The notes below the pieces were generated by a model, which did no database searches, was not told the DNA's origin, and saw nothing but the letters and a program-made list of their open reading frames with translations. The position numbers were made by a program, and so were the translations under genes. Source: a bacterium (GTDB lineage: Bacteria; Hinthialibacterota; Hinthialibacteria; OLB16). From it: a DNA stretch of 64,000 bases. Shown here in pieces: positions 7,896 to 17,751 of this stretch (position 1 is its first letter; each line of letters starts with the position of its first letter). Location of the stretch: positions 94,189-158,188 of the forward strand of contig JAJVIK010000021.1 of NCBI GenBank assembly GCA_022072055.1. Reading direction: 5' to 3'.

Positions 7896-10325
7896 ATGGA
7901 CAGTCCACACGGAGCCGAAGCTGCGGGAAATGAGGTCCCCTCCACCCCCCAAGGCGGACTTGAGGTTCATCCGTCCGTCCGCCCTTGTCCAATCGGCGAA
8001 TTTGTTAGCCTCATCTCTCTCGAATATCGCTATGCGCATGTGAACGCCGCGCACGCCGCGGCGCACCACTTCACGGTCTCGGACCTGCTCAACAAGTCCG
8101 TCCCGGATATCTGGGGGCAGGAAACCTTCGAGGAGGTGATTCGCCCCAACCTGGACCACTGTTTCGCGGGGAATGTCGTCCACTACCAAGCGTGGTTTGA
8201 TTTCCCGATGACCGGCCGAAGGTTTTGGGAGGTGAGCTACTACCCCTATCGCGAGGAGGGGACTGAAATCACTCACGCGATGGTGATCACTCGCGACCTC
8301 ACCGAACAGAAGCACAGCTCCGACCTGCTCCTCATCGAAACCACCGTGTTGGACCTGATCGCGCGAAACGCGACGCTGGGGGAGGTCTTCGCCAGATTGC
8401 GGGACTTGGTCGAGGCCGCCTTGCCGGGAAGCCTCCATATCGCGTTTGCTCATGACCCCGCATCGGGGCGCCTCAAGCTTCTGACCGCTCCCGAATTCAT
8501 CCTCAATTGCAACGATGGGATCGATGATCTTGAGCCAAGCCATGAAACCGGTTCGTGCGGCAACGCCGCGCTGCTCGGGGTGCCGGTATCGGTGGGAGAT
8601 TGCCTCTCCGATCCGCGATGGTCCCGTCTGCGGACCTTCGCGCGCAGGTTTTCCATCACATCCTCCATTTCACTCCCGTTCCACGACGACTCGGGCGCGC
8701 TCTTGGGCACGGTGGCGGCCTACTACACATTCGGCAAGGAGCCGGACCCCTTCAACCACGAGGTTCTCGCGGTCGCCAGGAACCTCGCGCGGGTGGCGAT
8801 TGAACGAGATCGCGGCGAACAGGAGCGACGGAGGCTGGCCGCCACGGTTGAGAATTCGGTGGACGCCATCCTGATCGTGGACCTGGCCGGCAAGGTCCAG
8901 TATGTCAACCCCGCGTTTGAGACCCTGACCGGTCATTCAAGGACCGATTTCACCGGGAGACGTCTGTTTGACCTGTTCGCCCCTCAGGAGCGTAAGCGCA
9001 TGGAAGACCGCTTCCGGGAGGTGGGACTGCGCGGGGACGCCTGGACGGAACGGGTCCAATGCATTCGCAAGGATGGGTCCCTCTATCTGGGCCAATCGAC
9101 CCTCTTTGCCGTCGCACCGGTGGACCACGCTCAAGCGTGCGCGGTGATGGTGCAGCGGGATATCACCGAACAGGAGCGGATGGAGACCCAGCTCCGTCAC
9201 GCCCAGAAGCTCGAGGCGGTCGGCCAGCTCGCGGGGGGGGTCGCGCACGATTTCAACAACCTGCTTCAGGTGATTCTCTCTCACGCCGAGCTCTCGATTG
9301 AGGAACTGGGGGCGGATCACGAGGTCTCCGAGGGACTTCGGCAAGTCCTCAAGTGCGCCGACCGGGGTACCACGCTTGTGCGCCAGCTCCTGGCGTTCAG
9401 TCGCCGCGAAATCCTGCATCCGAAGCCCCTCGACCTGAATGATGTCCTCCGTGGCGTGCTGAAGATGATTCGCCGCCTGATCGGGGAGCATATCGACTTG
9501 GAGGTCCTGGAGGGGTCGGACCTCAGACGGGTGAATGCCGATCCCTCTCAAATGGAACAGATTCTGATCAATCTGTGTGTCAACGCCCGGGACGCGATGC
9601 CCGATGGGGGCAAGATTGTCATCCGCACCGCAAACGTGGGGCCGGAGACTGTTTCTCGGTCCGGACGGGGCCGGGCGCTCGGACAGGAGTCTGTCCTGCT
9701 CTCGGTGTCGGACACCGGGGTGGGAATGAGCGCGGACGTCAAGGAGCGCATTTTCGAGCCTTTCTTCACCACCAAAGGGGTGGGAAAGGGCACCGGATTG
9801 GGGTTAGCCACGGTCTACGGGATCGTGGTTCAGCACCACGGCGCCATCGAGGTGGAGAGCCGCCCGGGAACCGGCTCCACGTTCGAGGTCTACCTCCCGG
9901 CAATCGACTCGGAACCGGAAGACTTCGCCGAACCCCCGCTCACCGGCGCGCCCCAGGCCCACGGAGGAACCGTGCTGCTCGCGGAGGATGACGCCGATGT
10001 CCGGGACCTGATGGTCCGTATCCTGGAGCATGAGGGCTATCGAGTTCTGGTCGCCTGCGATGGACAGGAAGCCATTGAGCTGGCCCGGGCCCAATCCGCC
10101 AGCATTGATCTGGCCCTCCTGGACATGATCATGCCGAGGATGGGTGGGAAACGGGTGCTCGAGCATCTGCGACGATACGGATTGCGCATCCCGGTGGTCC
10201 TCTGCACCGGTTACCACAATGAGCAGTCCGAATTCGAGGAGGGGGTAACCCTGCTTCAGAAGCCGGTCACGCCCAAGGCGCTTCGGGCCACGTTGAGCGG
10301 GATTCTGGCATCCGGGGGGCGCTGA
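7896..10325 (+). CDS. hybrid sensor histidine kinase (PAS-GAF-PAS-HisKA-HATPase-REC)
   Basis: About 809 residues, apparently soluble (no membrane helix). Domains in order: PAS near 25-150, GAF near 150-310, second PAS near 310-435 (VENSVDAILIVDLAGKVQYV), HisKA with the phospho-acceptor His in GGVAHDFNNLLQ near residue 450, HATPase with NLCVNARDAM, SDTGVGM and GTGLGLATVYGIV, and a C-terminal receiver with AEDDADV, phospho-Asp in LLDMIMPRMGG near 742, and the KP dipeptide in LLQKPVTP. The AHDFNNLL H-box is typical of NtrB-like/hybrid kinases with an internal receiver. The frame is open to a TTG at 7812, but that lies on the promoter; ATG 7896 has a GGGGG-rich site 6 bases upstream. No partner regulator is adjacent, so the phosphorelay target is unknown. 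Confidence 0.9.
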   Translation: MDSPHGAEAAGNEVPSTPQGGLEVHPSVRPCPIGEFVSLISLEYRYAHVNAAHAAAHHFTVSDLLNKSVPDIWGQETFEEVIRPNLDHCFAGNVVHYQAWFDFPMTGRRFWEVSYYPYREEGTEITHAMVITRDLTEQKHSSDLLLIETTVLDLIARNATLGEVFARLRDLVEAALPGSLHIAFAHDPASGRLKLLTAPEFILNCNDGIDDLEPSHETGSCGNAALLGVPVSVGDCLSDPRWSRLRTFARRFSITSSISLPFHDDSGALLGTVAAYYTFGKEPDPFNHEVLAVARNLARVAIERDRGEQERRRLAATVENSVDAILIVDLAGKVQYVNPAFETLTGHSRTDFTGRRLFDLFAPQERKRMEDRFREVGLRGDAWTERVQCIRKDGSLYLGQSTLFAVAPVDHAQACAVMVQRDITEQERMETQLRHAQKLEAVGQLAGGVAHDFNNLLQVILSHAELSIEELGADHEVSEGLRQVLKCADRGTTLVRQLLAFSRREILHPKPLDLNDVLRGVLKMIRRLIGEHIDLEVLEGSDLRRVNADPSQMEQILINLCVNARDAMPDGGKIVIRTANVGPETVSRSGRGRALGQESVLLSVSDTGVGMSADVKERIFEPFFTTKGVGKGTGLGLATVYGIVVQHHGAIEVESRPGTGSTFEVYLPAIDSEPEDFAEPPLTGAPQAHGGTVLLAEDDADVRDLMVRILEHEGYRVLVACDGQEAIELARAQSASIDLALLDMIMPRMGGKRVLEHLRRYGLRIPVVLCTGYHNEQSEFEEGVTLLQKPVTPKALRATLSGILASGGR

Positions 10326-10328
10326 AAC

Positions 10329-11654
10329 TCAGCGAGCGGCATTCCCCCATTCCGGGTATGCGGAAAGGGCATCCAGCAGGTTGTGAATCTTGTCCGTGTG
10401 GGCGTCCTCCTGCCAGCCTCCGCGCTTTCTTTCACTGGCCAGCTGCCCCGGGCACCCATCTTCATCAACGGCGTACAGGCAGTAGTTCATCGCCTCACGC
10501 GCAAGCCCCTTGAAGCGATTGTCTCCGGTGGCCTTGGAATACATCGCGAGCACCGCCGCGTAAGTGGAAAGAACCCCGCCCCACGGTTTTTTGTCTCCAT
10601 CCTGCTCGCCGCAAACCAGGATTCCATCCGAGATGCTGGTGAAGTTCCGGTTCACGAATTCGATCAGCGCGAGTGAATACTCGCGCCACTTGTCGGTGAC
10701 CCCCTCCCGCCTCTCCAGGAGATATCTCGCCAGGTTCAGCGGGGCCCAGGCGTTGCGGTTGTCCGGAAGCTCGTAGTCCTCGAAGAACTGAACCCAAAGC
10801 GAACCCTCGCCGGAAAGGTTGGGAATCTGATACTCCTCGATGTACTCCAGAGCAAGCTCCAGCGAGGGGCGAAACTCAGTGTGGCCCAGCGCGATGAGCT
10901 CGTCAAAGAGACGGAGAATATAGGCCAGATTGGAAGTCACCTCGCCGCGCGCCTCGCCGGTCCGGTAATCGGCGCGGAAGGGCCAGGGGGAGCGGGAGAC
11001 GTTAAAGACCCGCATGTTGTTCATCAGGCAACGCGCGTTCTGGAGCGCCTGGTTGAGATAGAGCTCGTCTCGGGTCTCTTTGTAAAGGAGCGCGAGGGCG
11101 TACCCCGCGATGCCGCCCTTATCCGGCTGGATTTCATACGGGCGATCCGCCTGAGTGCCGCAGTTGGGCGGTTGCGGGAAGCGGGCGGCGATGCCGGTGG
11201 AGCGCGTGAAGCGGGGATACTTCCCCTCATCGGGGGTGAGGGCTTCCTTGCACAGGTAATTCCCCATCGCGCGGGCGAACTCAAGAACCTTGGGGTTCTT
11301 CTTTCCGGTGTAGGCGTGGTATTTCAAGTAAGAAATGATCCCCATGCCGTTCTGGGTTGAAGGGATAAAGTCATCCCGGTCGGGCCGTTTTGTGTAGTCG
11401 CCGGTCATGAAGGTCATGAAGACAAACCGTGGGTACCCGTTCTCGACCGGACAGTTCAGATACCAAGTCATCTCCTTTTCGAGGATCTCAGTCCAGGGCG
11501 CCCAGGGGAGAAGAGTCCCATGCTCGTCGTAGACCGCCTCATGGTGGGAAATGGTTTGGGAGTGGGCGTTAAGATTGCCGAGATTGACCAGCAAGGGCGC
11601 GAGAGCAAGCCACCGCCGGACGCGGCCGGGAAATGGATTGAGAATCAAATACAT
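10329..11654 (-). CDS. secreted alpha/alpha-barrel (six-hairpin glycosidase-like) protein
   Basis: About 441 residues from the ATG at 11654, preferred over an upstream start because AAGGAGC lies about 9 bases before it. The N-terminus (RRWLALAPLLVNLGNLNAHS) looks like a signal peptide. The mature part is a series of paired helices with aromatic- and Gly-rich turns: MGNYLCKEALTPDEGKYPRF, GGIAGYALALLYKETRDELY, NAWAPLNLARYLLERREGV, GGVLSTYAAVLAMYSKATGD. This repeating pattern is that of the (alpha/alpha)6 toroid of glycoside hydrolases such as GH88, GH127 and epimerase-like proteins. No catalytic residues could be assigned. It is 46 bases downstream of the phosphodiesterase in the minus-strand group 14099-10329, which suggests a glycan-related role. 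Confidence 0.6.
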   Translation of the reverse strand: MYLILNPFPGRVRRWLALAPLLVNLGNLNAHSQTISHHEAVYDEHGTLLPWAPWTEILEKEMTWYLNCPVENGYPRFVFMTFMTGDYTKRPDRDDFIPSTQNGMGIISYLKYHAYTGKKNPKVLEFARAMGNYLCKEALTPDEGKYPRFTRSTGIAARFPQPPNCGTQADRPYEIQPDKGGIAGYALALLYKETRDELYLNQALQNARCLMNNMRVFNVSRSPWPFRADYRTGEARGEVTSNLAYILRLFDELIALGHTEFRPSLELALEYIEEYQIPNLSGEGSLWVQFFEDYELPDNRNAWAPLNLARYLLERREGVTDKWREYSLALIEFVNRNFTSISDGILVCGEQDGDKKPWGGVLSTYAAVLAMYSKATGDNRFKGLAREAMNYCLYAVDEDGCPGQLASERKRGGWQEDAHTDKIHNLLDALSAYPEWGNAAR

Positions 11655-11700
11655 GGGCCTTGCTCCTTGCGGAGGGCGGATCCGCGATATCAAGTGAGAT

Positions 11701-12924
11701 TCAATCCGCCTTCAGAATGGACTGCGCCATCCCAACATCCCCATCATTGGGAGCGGCCTCCAAACCAAGGATCAGGCACATCAGATTATACAGGTGGACG
11801 CACTCAAAAGCATCAACACTCCTCCCCTTCTCAAACCGGGGACCATGGCCAATGAAGATCCCGTTCATCGAGGGAAAGGCGGTGTCATAGCCGTGCGATC
11901 CCTTCTTGGCCTGAATGAGCGCCTTGTCGATCAATCCCTTGCGGCGAATCTGCCAGCCCTCATCCGCGAGCCCCAAGATCGGGGCGATGCGTCGATGGGC
12001 GCGGTAATGCAAGCGTTCGGGAATCTCTTCTCGCCTGTAAACCTTGAGGTGGGGATGGGCGTTCTTGAGCGCGGAATGGACTTCTTCCTCCCGTCCCGGT
12101 TTGGGCCGAAGCGCGAGGTTCGGCGACCAGTCCACAACTTGAACCGTGGAAAGATCGATGTAATCGTCCAGATAAATGACTCGGTCGGGGCTGAGGGGAG
12201 TCATGCCGTGATCCGAGACCACAAGGAGGTGAATTCTCCCCAGCAATCCGCGTCTTTCCAACCCCGCGATCAAGGTCCCGAGCGCGTGATCCGCCTTGGC
12301 GATCGCCTCATTCACCTGAGGTGAATCGGGGCCGAAGTTGTGCCCCGCGGAATCCACCAGGGAGAAGTAAAGGGTCAGCAAAGCGGGACGCTCCTCCTGG
12401 GGGAGATCCAGCCAGTCCAGAATCTGCTTCACCCGTTGGGAGAGAGGGACATCGTTGTTGTAGGGCTTCCAGTAAGTTGGACGGTGACCGGCGATTTCCG
12501 CCTCCGATCCGGGCCAGAAGTAAGTCGCCGACTTCATCCCTTGCTTGGCGGCGGTGACCCAGATCGGTTCCCCCCCCCACCAGCGTCCATCGGTCACCGC
12601 CTCGTTCTTTCCGAGTTTGAAGGTGTCGTCAAACTCGGGATCGTACATGACATTGGAAACGATCCCGTGATGTTCCGGATAGAGGCCGGTGACTTGGGAG
12701 TAATGGTTGGGAAAGGTCTCCGAGGGAAACACGGGGATCAGCGCCTTGGCGCGAGTTCCCTCATGGATCAAACGGTCGAGGTTCGGAGTATCCGCTCGTC
12801 CAAAGTAATCCCACCGAAAGCCATCCAGGGAGACCAACAGGACGGTGGGGCCGATGTCCGCCGCTTGGAGCGGACCCATTCCACTCCAAAGGGCCAGGAT
12901 GAGGAGAAAGGCGGCGCTCCTCAG
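11701..12924 (-). CDS. secreted nucleotide pyrophosphatase/phosphodiesterase (ENPP, alkaline phosphatase superfamily)
   Basis: ENPP-type enzyme that hydrolyses phosphodiester or pyrophosphate bonds using two metal ions. Seen: metal ligand Asp in LVSLDGFRWDYF, nucleophile Thr in PSETFPNHYSQVTGLYP, metal-binding VVSDHGM, and a distal His in KKGSHGYDTAFPSMNGIF. The first ATG (12879) lies after what reads as a signal peptide; codons 12924-12880 give (M/L)RSAAFLLILALWSG followed by MGPLQAADIG, with a likely cut after LQA. No ATG, GTG or TTG occurs in that stretch, but a CTG at 12924 overlaps the stop of the upstream glycosyltransferase (CTGA) and has a GGAGAAGGGGG site. I therefore place the start at that CTG, giving about 407 residues. 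Family certain; start inferred. Confidence 0.85.
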   Translation of the reverse strand: MRSAAFLLILALWSGMGPLQAADIGPTVLLVSLDGFRWDYFGRADTPNLDRLIHEGTRAKALIPVFPSETFPNHYSQVTGLYPEHHGIVSNVMYDPEFDDTFKLGKNEAVTDGRWWGGEPIWVTAAKQGMKSATYFWPGSEAEIAGHRPTYWKPYNNDVPLSQRVKQILDWLDLPQEERPALLTLYFSLVDSAGHNFGPDSPQVNEAIAKADHALGTLIAGLERRGLLGRIHLLVVSDHGMTPLSPDRVIYLDDYIDLSTVQVVDWSPNLALRPKPGREEEVHSALKNAHPHLKVYRREEIPERLHYRAHRRIAPILGLADEGWQIRRKGLIDKALIQAKKGSHGYDTAFPSMNGIFIGHGPRFEKGRSVDAFECVHLYNLMCLILGLEAAPNDGDVGMAQSILKAD

Positions 12925-14099
12925 AGGGAAACCCCCTTCTCCGCAAGGAGCGCGCGATAGAGCCGGTCGAGATCATCCACCAGCCGATGGATGCTGAAGC
13001 GACGGATGATCTCATCCTTGGATTCGCGCCCGCTGGTGGAGTATTGCTCACGACCCTCGTAGGCGTCGATAATTCCCACGACAAGCTCATCCACGTTCCC
13101 AAGGGCATACAGACCGACCGGGAAACCGGGTTTGCGAAGTTCGCGGGTTGCGCCCACATCGGAACCGAGAATCGGGGTTCCGGAGGAAAGCGCCTCAAGG
13201 AAAGCCACGGGAAGCCCCTCGTTCTTGCTGGTCAACACACAGAGGTCAAGATCGGCATGGACCTGGACCATGTCCTCACGCATGCCGAGGAAATGGAGGC
13301 GCGGACCAATGCCCATCTCCGCCGCTTTGGCGACAATCGTGTCGCGCGCGGGTCCATCCCCGATGAGCGCGAAGTGAATCTTGGGATACTCAGGAAGGAT
13401 GCGCCGGGCTGCCTCCAGGAATTCATGGTGGTTCTTAATCGAAGCCAATCGCGCCACCATCCCAACCAGGAAATCCTCCTCGGCAAGTCCGAGTTCGGCG
13501 CGGATTTTACCCCGGCTCTTCTTGGCATCCCGGAATTTTTCGAGCTCCAGTCCCACATAAACCACCGCGAATTTCTCCGGCGGCGCGACCCGCATCGCCA
13601 CGAGTTCATCGCGGCCGGTTTCGCTGATGAAGATCAGCTTGTCGGTCCACTTGGCCAGATATCTCTCGATCCTCCGGAAAACTTCCGATTTGATCGGCCC
13701 GAACTCCCCCTTGAGGACATGCCCGTGAAAGGTGTGAACAACGACCGGGATGCCGTATTTCCCGGCGGCCAATCGCCCAAGCGCGCCGGCCTTGGCGGTG
13801 TGGGTGTGGAGGATGTGCGGTCTGAACTCCTCGATGATCCGGCAGATCTTCTTGTAGGCGATCCAATCCCGGCGAGGACGAATCTCGCGGCCCAGCTCGG
13901 GAAGGATGATCGGCTCCACCCCTTTCTCCTTGGCAAGGTACAGCATGTTGCCCTCGCGGCGCTCCTCCACTCCGGCGACCAAGCGTGTGTCGTAGCCGCG
14001 CTCCTTCATGTAGTGCGTGAGTAGAGTCGTGTGAATCGCGGGGCCGCCCACATTCAGGCGCGCGATGAGGCGTAGGAGACGAATGGGTTCGTGGCTCAT
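12921..14099 (-). CDS. glycosyltransferase family 4 (GT-B fold)
   Basis: About 392 residues from the ATG at 14099 (an in-frame TTG lies two codons earlier). N-terminal Rossmann domain begins LRLIARLNVGGPAIHTTLLT and includes HILHTHTAKAGALGRL and HTFHGHVLKGEF; the C-terminal donor domain has VGMVARLASIKNH, LIGDGPARD and the E-x7-E signature in SKNEGLPVAFLEALSSG. GT4 enzymes retain the sugar configuration and commonly build lipopolysaccharide or exopolysaccharide. No membrane segment, so probably cytoplasmic. Its stop overlaps the probable CTG start of the phosphodiesterase, so the two are likely translationally coupled. Acceptor and sugar cannot be told from sequence. Confidence 0.92.
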   Translation of the reverse strand: MSHEPIRLLRLIARLNVGGPAIHTTLLTHYMKERGYDTRLVAGVEERREGNMLYLAKEKGVEPIILPELGREIRPRRDWIAYKKICRIIEEFRPHILHTHTAKAGALGRLAAGKYGIPVVVHTFHGHVLKGEFGPIKSEVFRRIERYLAKWTDKLIFISETGRDELVAMRVAPPEKFAVVYVGLELEKFRDAKKSRGKIRAELGLAEEDFLVGMVARLASIKNHHEFLEAARRILPEYPKIHFALIGDGPARDTIVAKAAEMGIGPRLHFLGMREDMVQVHADLDLCVLTSKNEGLPVAFLEALSSGTPILGSDVGATRELRKPGFPVGLYALGNVDELVVGIIDAYEGREQYSTSGRESKDEIIRRFSIHRLVDDLDRLYRALLAEKGVSL

Positions 14100-14385
14100 G
14101 AACAAGCAATCAATCCGGACCGGAAATCCGATTCCCCCGGGAAGTCTGTTTCGGTTCGACCTCCGGTCTGGTCTTGAAAGAATCCCATATCCCAGCCTGG
14201 GAAGGAAGCCAAGCCTACCGGATGCGGCATGGCCGAATCAGGTCGGTTGAAACCCCAATGAAATATATGCATTTGTATGCTATTATTCTGCCGAGTCAAC
14301 CTCGAAACCGCCCGAAGACGACCGGAATGGCGATTGCCGGGCCGCGACACCTCCGGAGTCCGAGGTTTTCCGACGGGAGAAGGCC
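14100..14385. other. divergent intergenic region between GT4 gene and giant BNR protein
   Basis: 286 bases with no gene. An AT-rich patch at about 14255-14290 (with ATATATGCAT and TATTAT) is the only AT-rich stretch nearby and probably holds the promoter for the plus-strand gene; I could not fix a convincing -35 element. Confidence 0.4.
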
Positions 14386-17300
14386 ATGCTTCCCCGCATC
14401 CTGCCTCTGCTAATCCTGCTTGCATGTTCCAACCCATCCCGCGCGCTTGAATGGCGGGAGTACGGACCCCCTGGCGGCGCCCTCACCGCTCTGGTTTCGG
14501 ATTCGACCCCGACAACCGTGATCGCCACGGCGAAGAACCATGTCTACCGCAGCTCCGATGGAGGCATGTTCTGGGAAAGCCTTCAAGATCTTCAGGCCAA
14601 CGACACGGCCCGCGGCGCGGTGGTTCTGGACGCCACAACGCCAGTCATCCTGATCTGCACGGACTCCGGCAAGGTTCTGCGCTGGAACGCAAGGACCACA
14701 AGCTGGGACACGGTTGAGACAGGTATCGATCCCCCCCAGCCCCCCTATGGTCGTCAATGCTATGACCTCTCCGTGGTGTCACCCACCGCGACCCGTGTTT
14801 TCCTCGGATGTTCCACGGGGCTGTATTATTCGGACAACAAGGGGGATTTGTGGCGGAAGGTTCCCCTTCGGAACAGTGGCGACTTGCCTCAAATGGTTGA
14901 ATCGGCCCGGGATGGGAGTTTGTATGTCAACACGGGTTTTTCGACGGGGACTGTCTACCGGATCGAGCCGGACTATTCCACGTACACCACCTTTGTCTGC
15001 AAGCCGGGACTGCCTTGCGTGGCGCTGACCGGGGGGATGATCCGGCCCAACCCACACAACGCGGATGAACTGCTTCTGGTCTTCTCCGGGCATCCGCCCT
15101 ACTACAGCAACGACCGGGGCGAGAACTGGTCCACCCCCGCCGGACCGCCTCCTTCGACCCCCGACAAGGGCGCGTGGCTGTATGGCAAACCCACCGTGAT
15201 GGGGGTCACCGCCACCTATCGACTTGATCCGGCGGCGATGACATGGACCACCCTGTGGAGCCGTCCCATCGCGGTGAATTACTTTGCCCTTCCACTATCC
15301 AAGACTCCCGGCGCCCTTCTCCTTGGAAACACCTCGCGGGGGATTTGGCGCTCGGAGAATTCCGGGCAAACCTGGGAGTACTCCTCGTCCGGGATGCACA
15401 GCTCGGGTCAGGTTCAGGCGATTGCGGCGGTTCCGAGTTCGGCTTCCACTCTCTATGTGGGCTTGGCGCAGGAGGGGGTCTGGCGGACTCAGGACGGTGG
15501 CCGGACTTGGGAGGAGCGAAGCGACGGAATCGCCTCCGAGATTGCCTACAACCGCAGCATCCGCTCCTTGGCCGTTGATCCGTCCAATCCAAATCACCTC
15601 CTCACGGGAACCGAACCGCGTGGAGGGGACCCGGCCAAGGTGCACCAGACTCTCGATGGAGGCGGGACATGGACCATGATCCCGAGCGCTCCCACCGCCA
15701 TCGCGCACAAGATTCACTTCTTGCGCGGAGCTCCCTCCACGGTCCTCATCGGGACCTTGGGCGATGGAGTCTGGAGAAGCACCAACGGCGGGAACACTTG
15801 GAACAAGCTCCCGGAGTTTCCCCAATACTCGAATATCAATGACATCGCGGAGGAAAGCGGGGGACGTCTGTTTGCCTCGCAAGCAGCGACCTTCAACACT
15901 CAAGGCGGGATTTTTATCAGCGACACGCAGGGGGCGAGCTGGACATTCAGCGAGTCCGTCGGCGGCCTGCGCTCCCTGGCGGCGGACTGGAGCCAATCGG
16001 GTCGGATCATGGGTGGCTTCAGCGGCGGCGGGATGGTTTTTTCCCTAAACAATGGGGTCGGCTGGAATCCGGTGAACACCGGACTGAATCAGAACTATGG
16101 AACCTACGGCGATTCGATCAGCACGGTCGTGGACCGCGCGCGGAGCGGGCATTACTACACCTCGATGTTTGGAACCGGCATCTATGGGACCGAGGATGAG
16201 GGACAGCATTGGACTCGCCTTGCCTCCCATTACACCGATTTCCCGGCGGGAGGCGAGCTCGCCCTTACCGACCGAGAAATGGGAACGCTCTTCGCGGCGG
16301 TGGAAGGGGTGTATTACGCGCAGCTCCACGAGCCGCTCCCCACGCTGACTCCCACTCCCACTCGGAGCCAGACCCCTGCTCCAACCGTGTATGTCACCCC
16401 GACCTACACTCCCCCTCCGGGTTTTCCGCCTCACCCCACGCCCACTTCGACTCTCCCAATCTCGGCCAACGCTGGAGTGACCGAGGAACTGTTTTGGATG
16501 AGTCCCTCTACTCCCGGGAGCGGGCAGTCGGTTTCCGTGGGTGTTGTGGTGTTCAACAACTCGACGACCAACCTCAGCAACGTGCCGCTTGATTTCTATT
16601 GGCGAAGCGACACGGCTCCCCGCACTCACTTCGCAAACAGGGTGATTCCCTCGCTTCCACAGCGCTCTCGTGTGGAGGTCCCGAGCGCCGGCTCCTTTGT
16701 GGCTCCCTCTCCGGGAACCTATTACGTGGAGGCGGTTGCGGATGAGCAAAACCAAATCATGGAGTATGACGAGTCCGACAACCTGGCGACCGTTTCCTTT
16801 TATGCCCGCCAGATCGGGGCGGATTCAACGTCCCCCAGCGGTTCAATCGAGGTGCTGGGGGGAGGGCTGTTCACCTCAAACTGGGAAGTAGGTGTCCATT
16901 TCAACGCCACGGATGCCGGCTCCGGCGTGGCGTACATGTGGGTGACCGCCTGGGAGCTGGACCCATACAGTGGCGGACTCTACCCCTACTTCGATTCAGG
17001 TTGGGTTCCTTACACCTCTTACGCAAGCTTACCGCTCGCCCTGGTGTTCAGCGGGGACATCAACGCCATCTCGGTCAATTACGCCGATCTGGACGAGAAC
17101 ATCTCGGACACGTATTGGGGAGTGGTCAATTACTACCCGGTCGAGTTTCCGGATTATGTGTGGTGGGACGAGGTGCTCTACTATCCGATGTACCTTCCAT
17201 CGGGCGCGAATGTGACCGTGACGGTTCAGCATGAGGCCGGAGACACCGATCTGTACATTCTTGCCCCATCGACCCCAAGCGGGTTCTCCCAGTGGTCGAG

Positions 17301-17715
17301 CGTTCATGATGGCGGAACCTCGGAAAACATCGCCTTCACCACTTTCGAGGAGGGGGTCCACTGGGCCTTGGTGTACGGTTACGACTTCTCGGTGTATCGC
17401 GTGTTGTGTAGCGGATCGGGGTCGTTCAAGGGGAGCAACGCCACATCTCCGGCTCCGCTTCCGCTCGGCGATCGCCGTGGACCGGAGTTGGAAAACGTTT
17501 GGAATTCGGGCCTGCTTCCAAGCGGCGCGCATGTCCCTCCGGTGGGCTTGGACCTGAACCTGGACCGAATGATCGATTCCCAGGATCTGTTTTATTTCTC
17601 GAGGCAGTGGGGGAAGACCCCGGGAGAGGCAGGTTACGATGCCCGTTGTGGAACCGCCGACCCGGAGACCCGCACGGGCGCCAAGCATCTGTTGAGGTGG
17701 TTGGGGATGAGGTAA
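14386..17715 (+). CDS. giant secreted protein: BNR/sialidase-like propellers, Thr-Pro linker, CARDB, PPC-like domain, dockerin-like C-terminus
   Basis: 1109 residues. Signal peptide MLPRILPLLILLACSNPSRA. Residues about 25-645 carry BNR-type propeller repeats with the S-x-D-x-G-x-T-W signature (SSDGGMFW, SENSGQTWEYS, TQDGGRTWEE, STNGGNTWNK, SDTQGASW, TEDEGQHWT). A Thr-Pro linker at about 648-692 (LTPTPTRSQTPAPT) leads to a CARDB-like domain (VSVGVVVFNNSTTNLSNVP, then IMEYDESDNLATV) and a PPC-like beta-sandwich (DTDLYILAPSTPS). The end has DLNLDRMIDSQDLFYFSRQW, a single EF-hand/dockerin-type calcium motif near residue 1053. GGGAGAAGG precedes the ATG. It faces the GT4 gene across a 286-base divergent gap. 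Extracellular or surface location is inferred; no catalytic function can be assigned. Confidence 0.85.
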   Translation: MLPRILPLLILLACSNPSRALEWREYGPPGGALTALVSDSTPTTVIATAKNHVYRSSDGGMFWESLQDLQANDTARGAVVLDATTPVILICTDSGKVLRWNARTTSWDTVETGIDPPQPPYGRQCYDLSVVSPTATRVFLGCSTGLYYSDNKGDLWRKVPLRNSGDLPQMVESARDGSLYVNTGFSTGTVYRIEPDYSTYTTFVCKPGLPCVALTGGMIRPNPHNADELLLVFSGHPPYYSNDRGENWSTPAGPPPSTPDKGAWLYGKPTVMGVTATYRLDPAAMTWTTLWSRPIAVNYFALPLSKTPGALLLGNTSRGIWRSENSGQTWEYSSSGMHSSGQVQAIAAVPSSASTLYVGLAQEGVWRTQDGGRTWEERSDGIASEIAYNRSIRSLAVDPSNPNHLLTGTEPRGGDPAKVHQTLDGGGTWTMIPSAPTAIAHKIHFLRGAPSTVLIGTLGDGVWRSTNGGNTWNKLPEFPQYSNINDIAEESGGRLFASQAATFNTQGGIFISDTQGASWTFSESVGGLRSLAADWSQSGRIMGGFSGGGMVFSLNNGVGWNPVNTGLNQNYGTYGDSISTVVDRARSGHYYTSMFGTGIYGTEDEGQHWTRLASHYTDFPAGGELALTDREMGTLFAAVEGVYYAQLHEPLPTLTPTPTRSQTPAPTVYVTPTYTPPPGFPPHPTPTSTLPISANAGVTEELFWMSPSTPGSGQSVSVGVVVFNNSTTNLSNVPLDFYWRSDTAPRTHFANRVIPSLPQRSRVEVPSAGSFVAPSPGTYYVEAVADEQNQIMEYDESDNLATVSFYARQIGADSTSPSGSIEVLGGGLFTSNWEVGVHFNATDAGSGVAYMWVTAWELDPYSGGLYPYFDSGWVPYTSYASLPLALVFSGDINAISVNYADLDENISDTYWGVVNYYPVEFPDYVWWDEVLYYPMYLPSGANVTVTVQHEAGDTDLYILAPSTPSGFSQWSSVHDGGTSENIAFTTFEEGVHWALVYGYDFSVYRVLCSGSGSFKGSNATSPAPLPLGDRRGPELENVWNSGLLPSGAHVPPVGLDLNLDRMIDSQDLFYFSRQWGKTPGEAGYDARCGTADPETRTGAKHLLRWLGMR

Positions 17716-17751
17716 GCAGACACAGTACAGTTCCTGCTGAAAATCCCCCCC

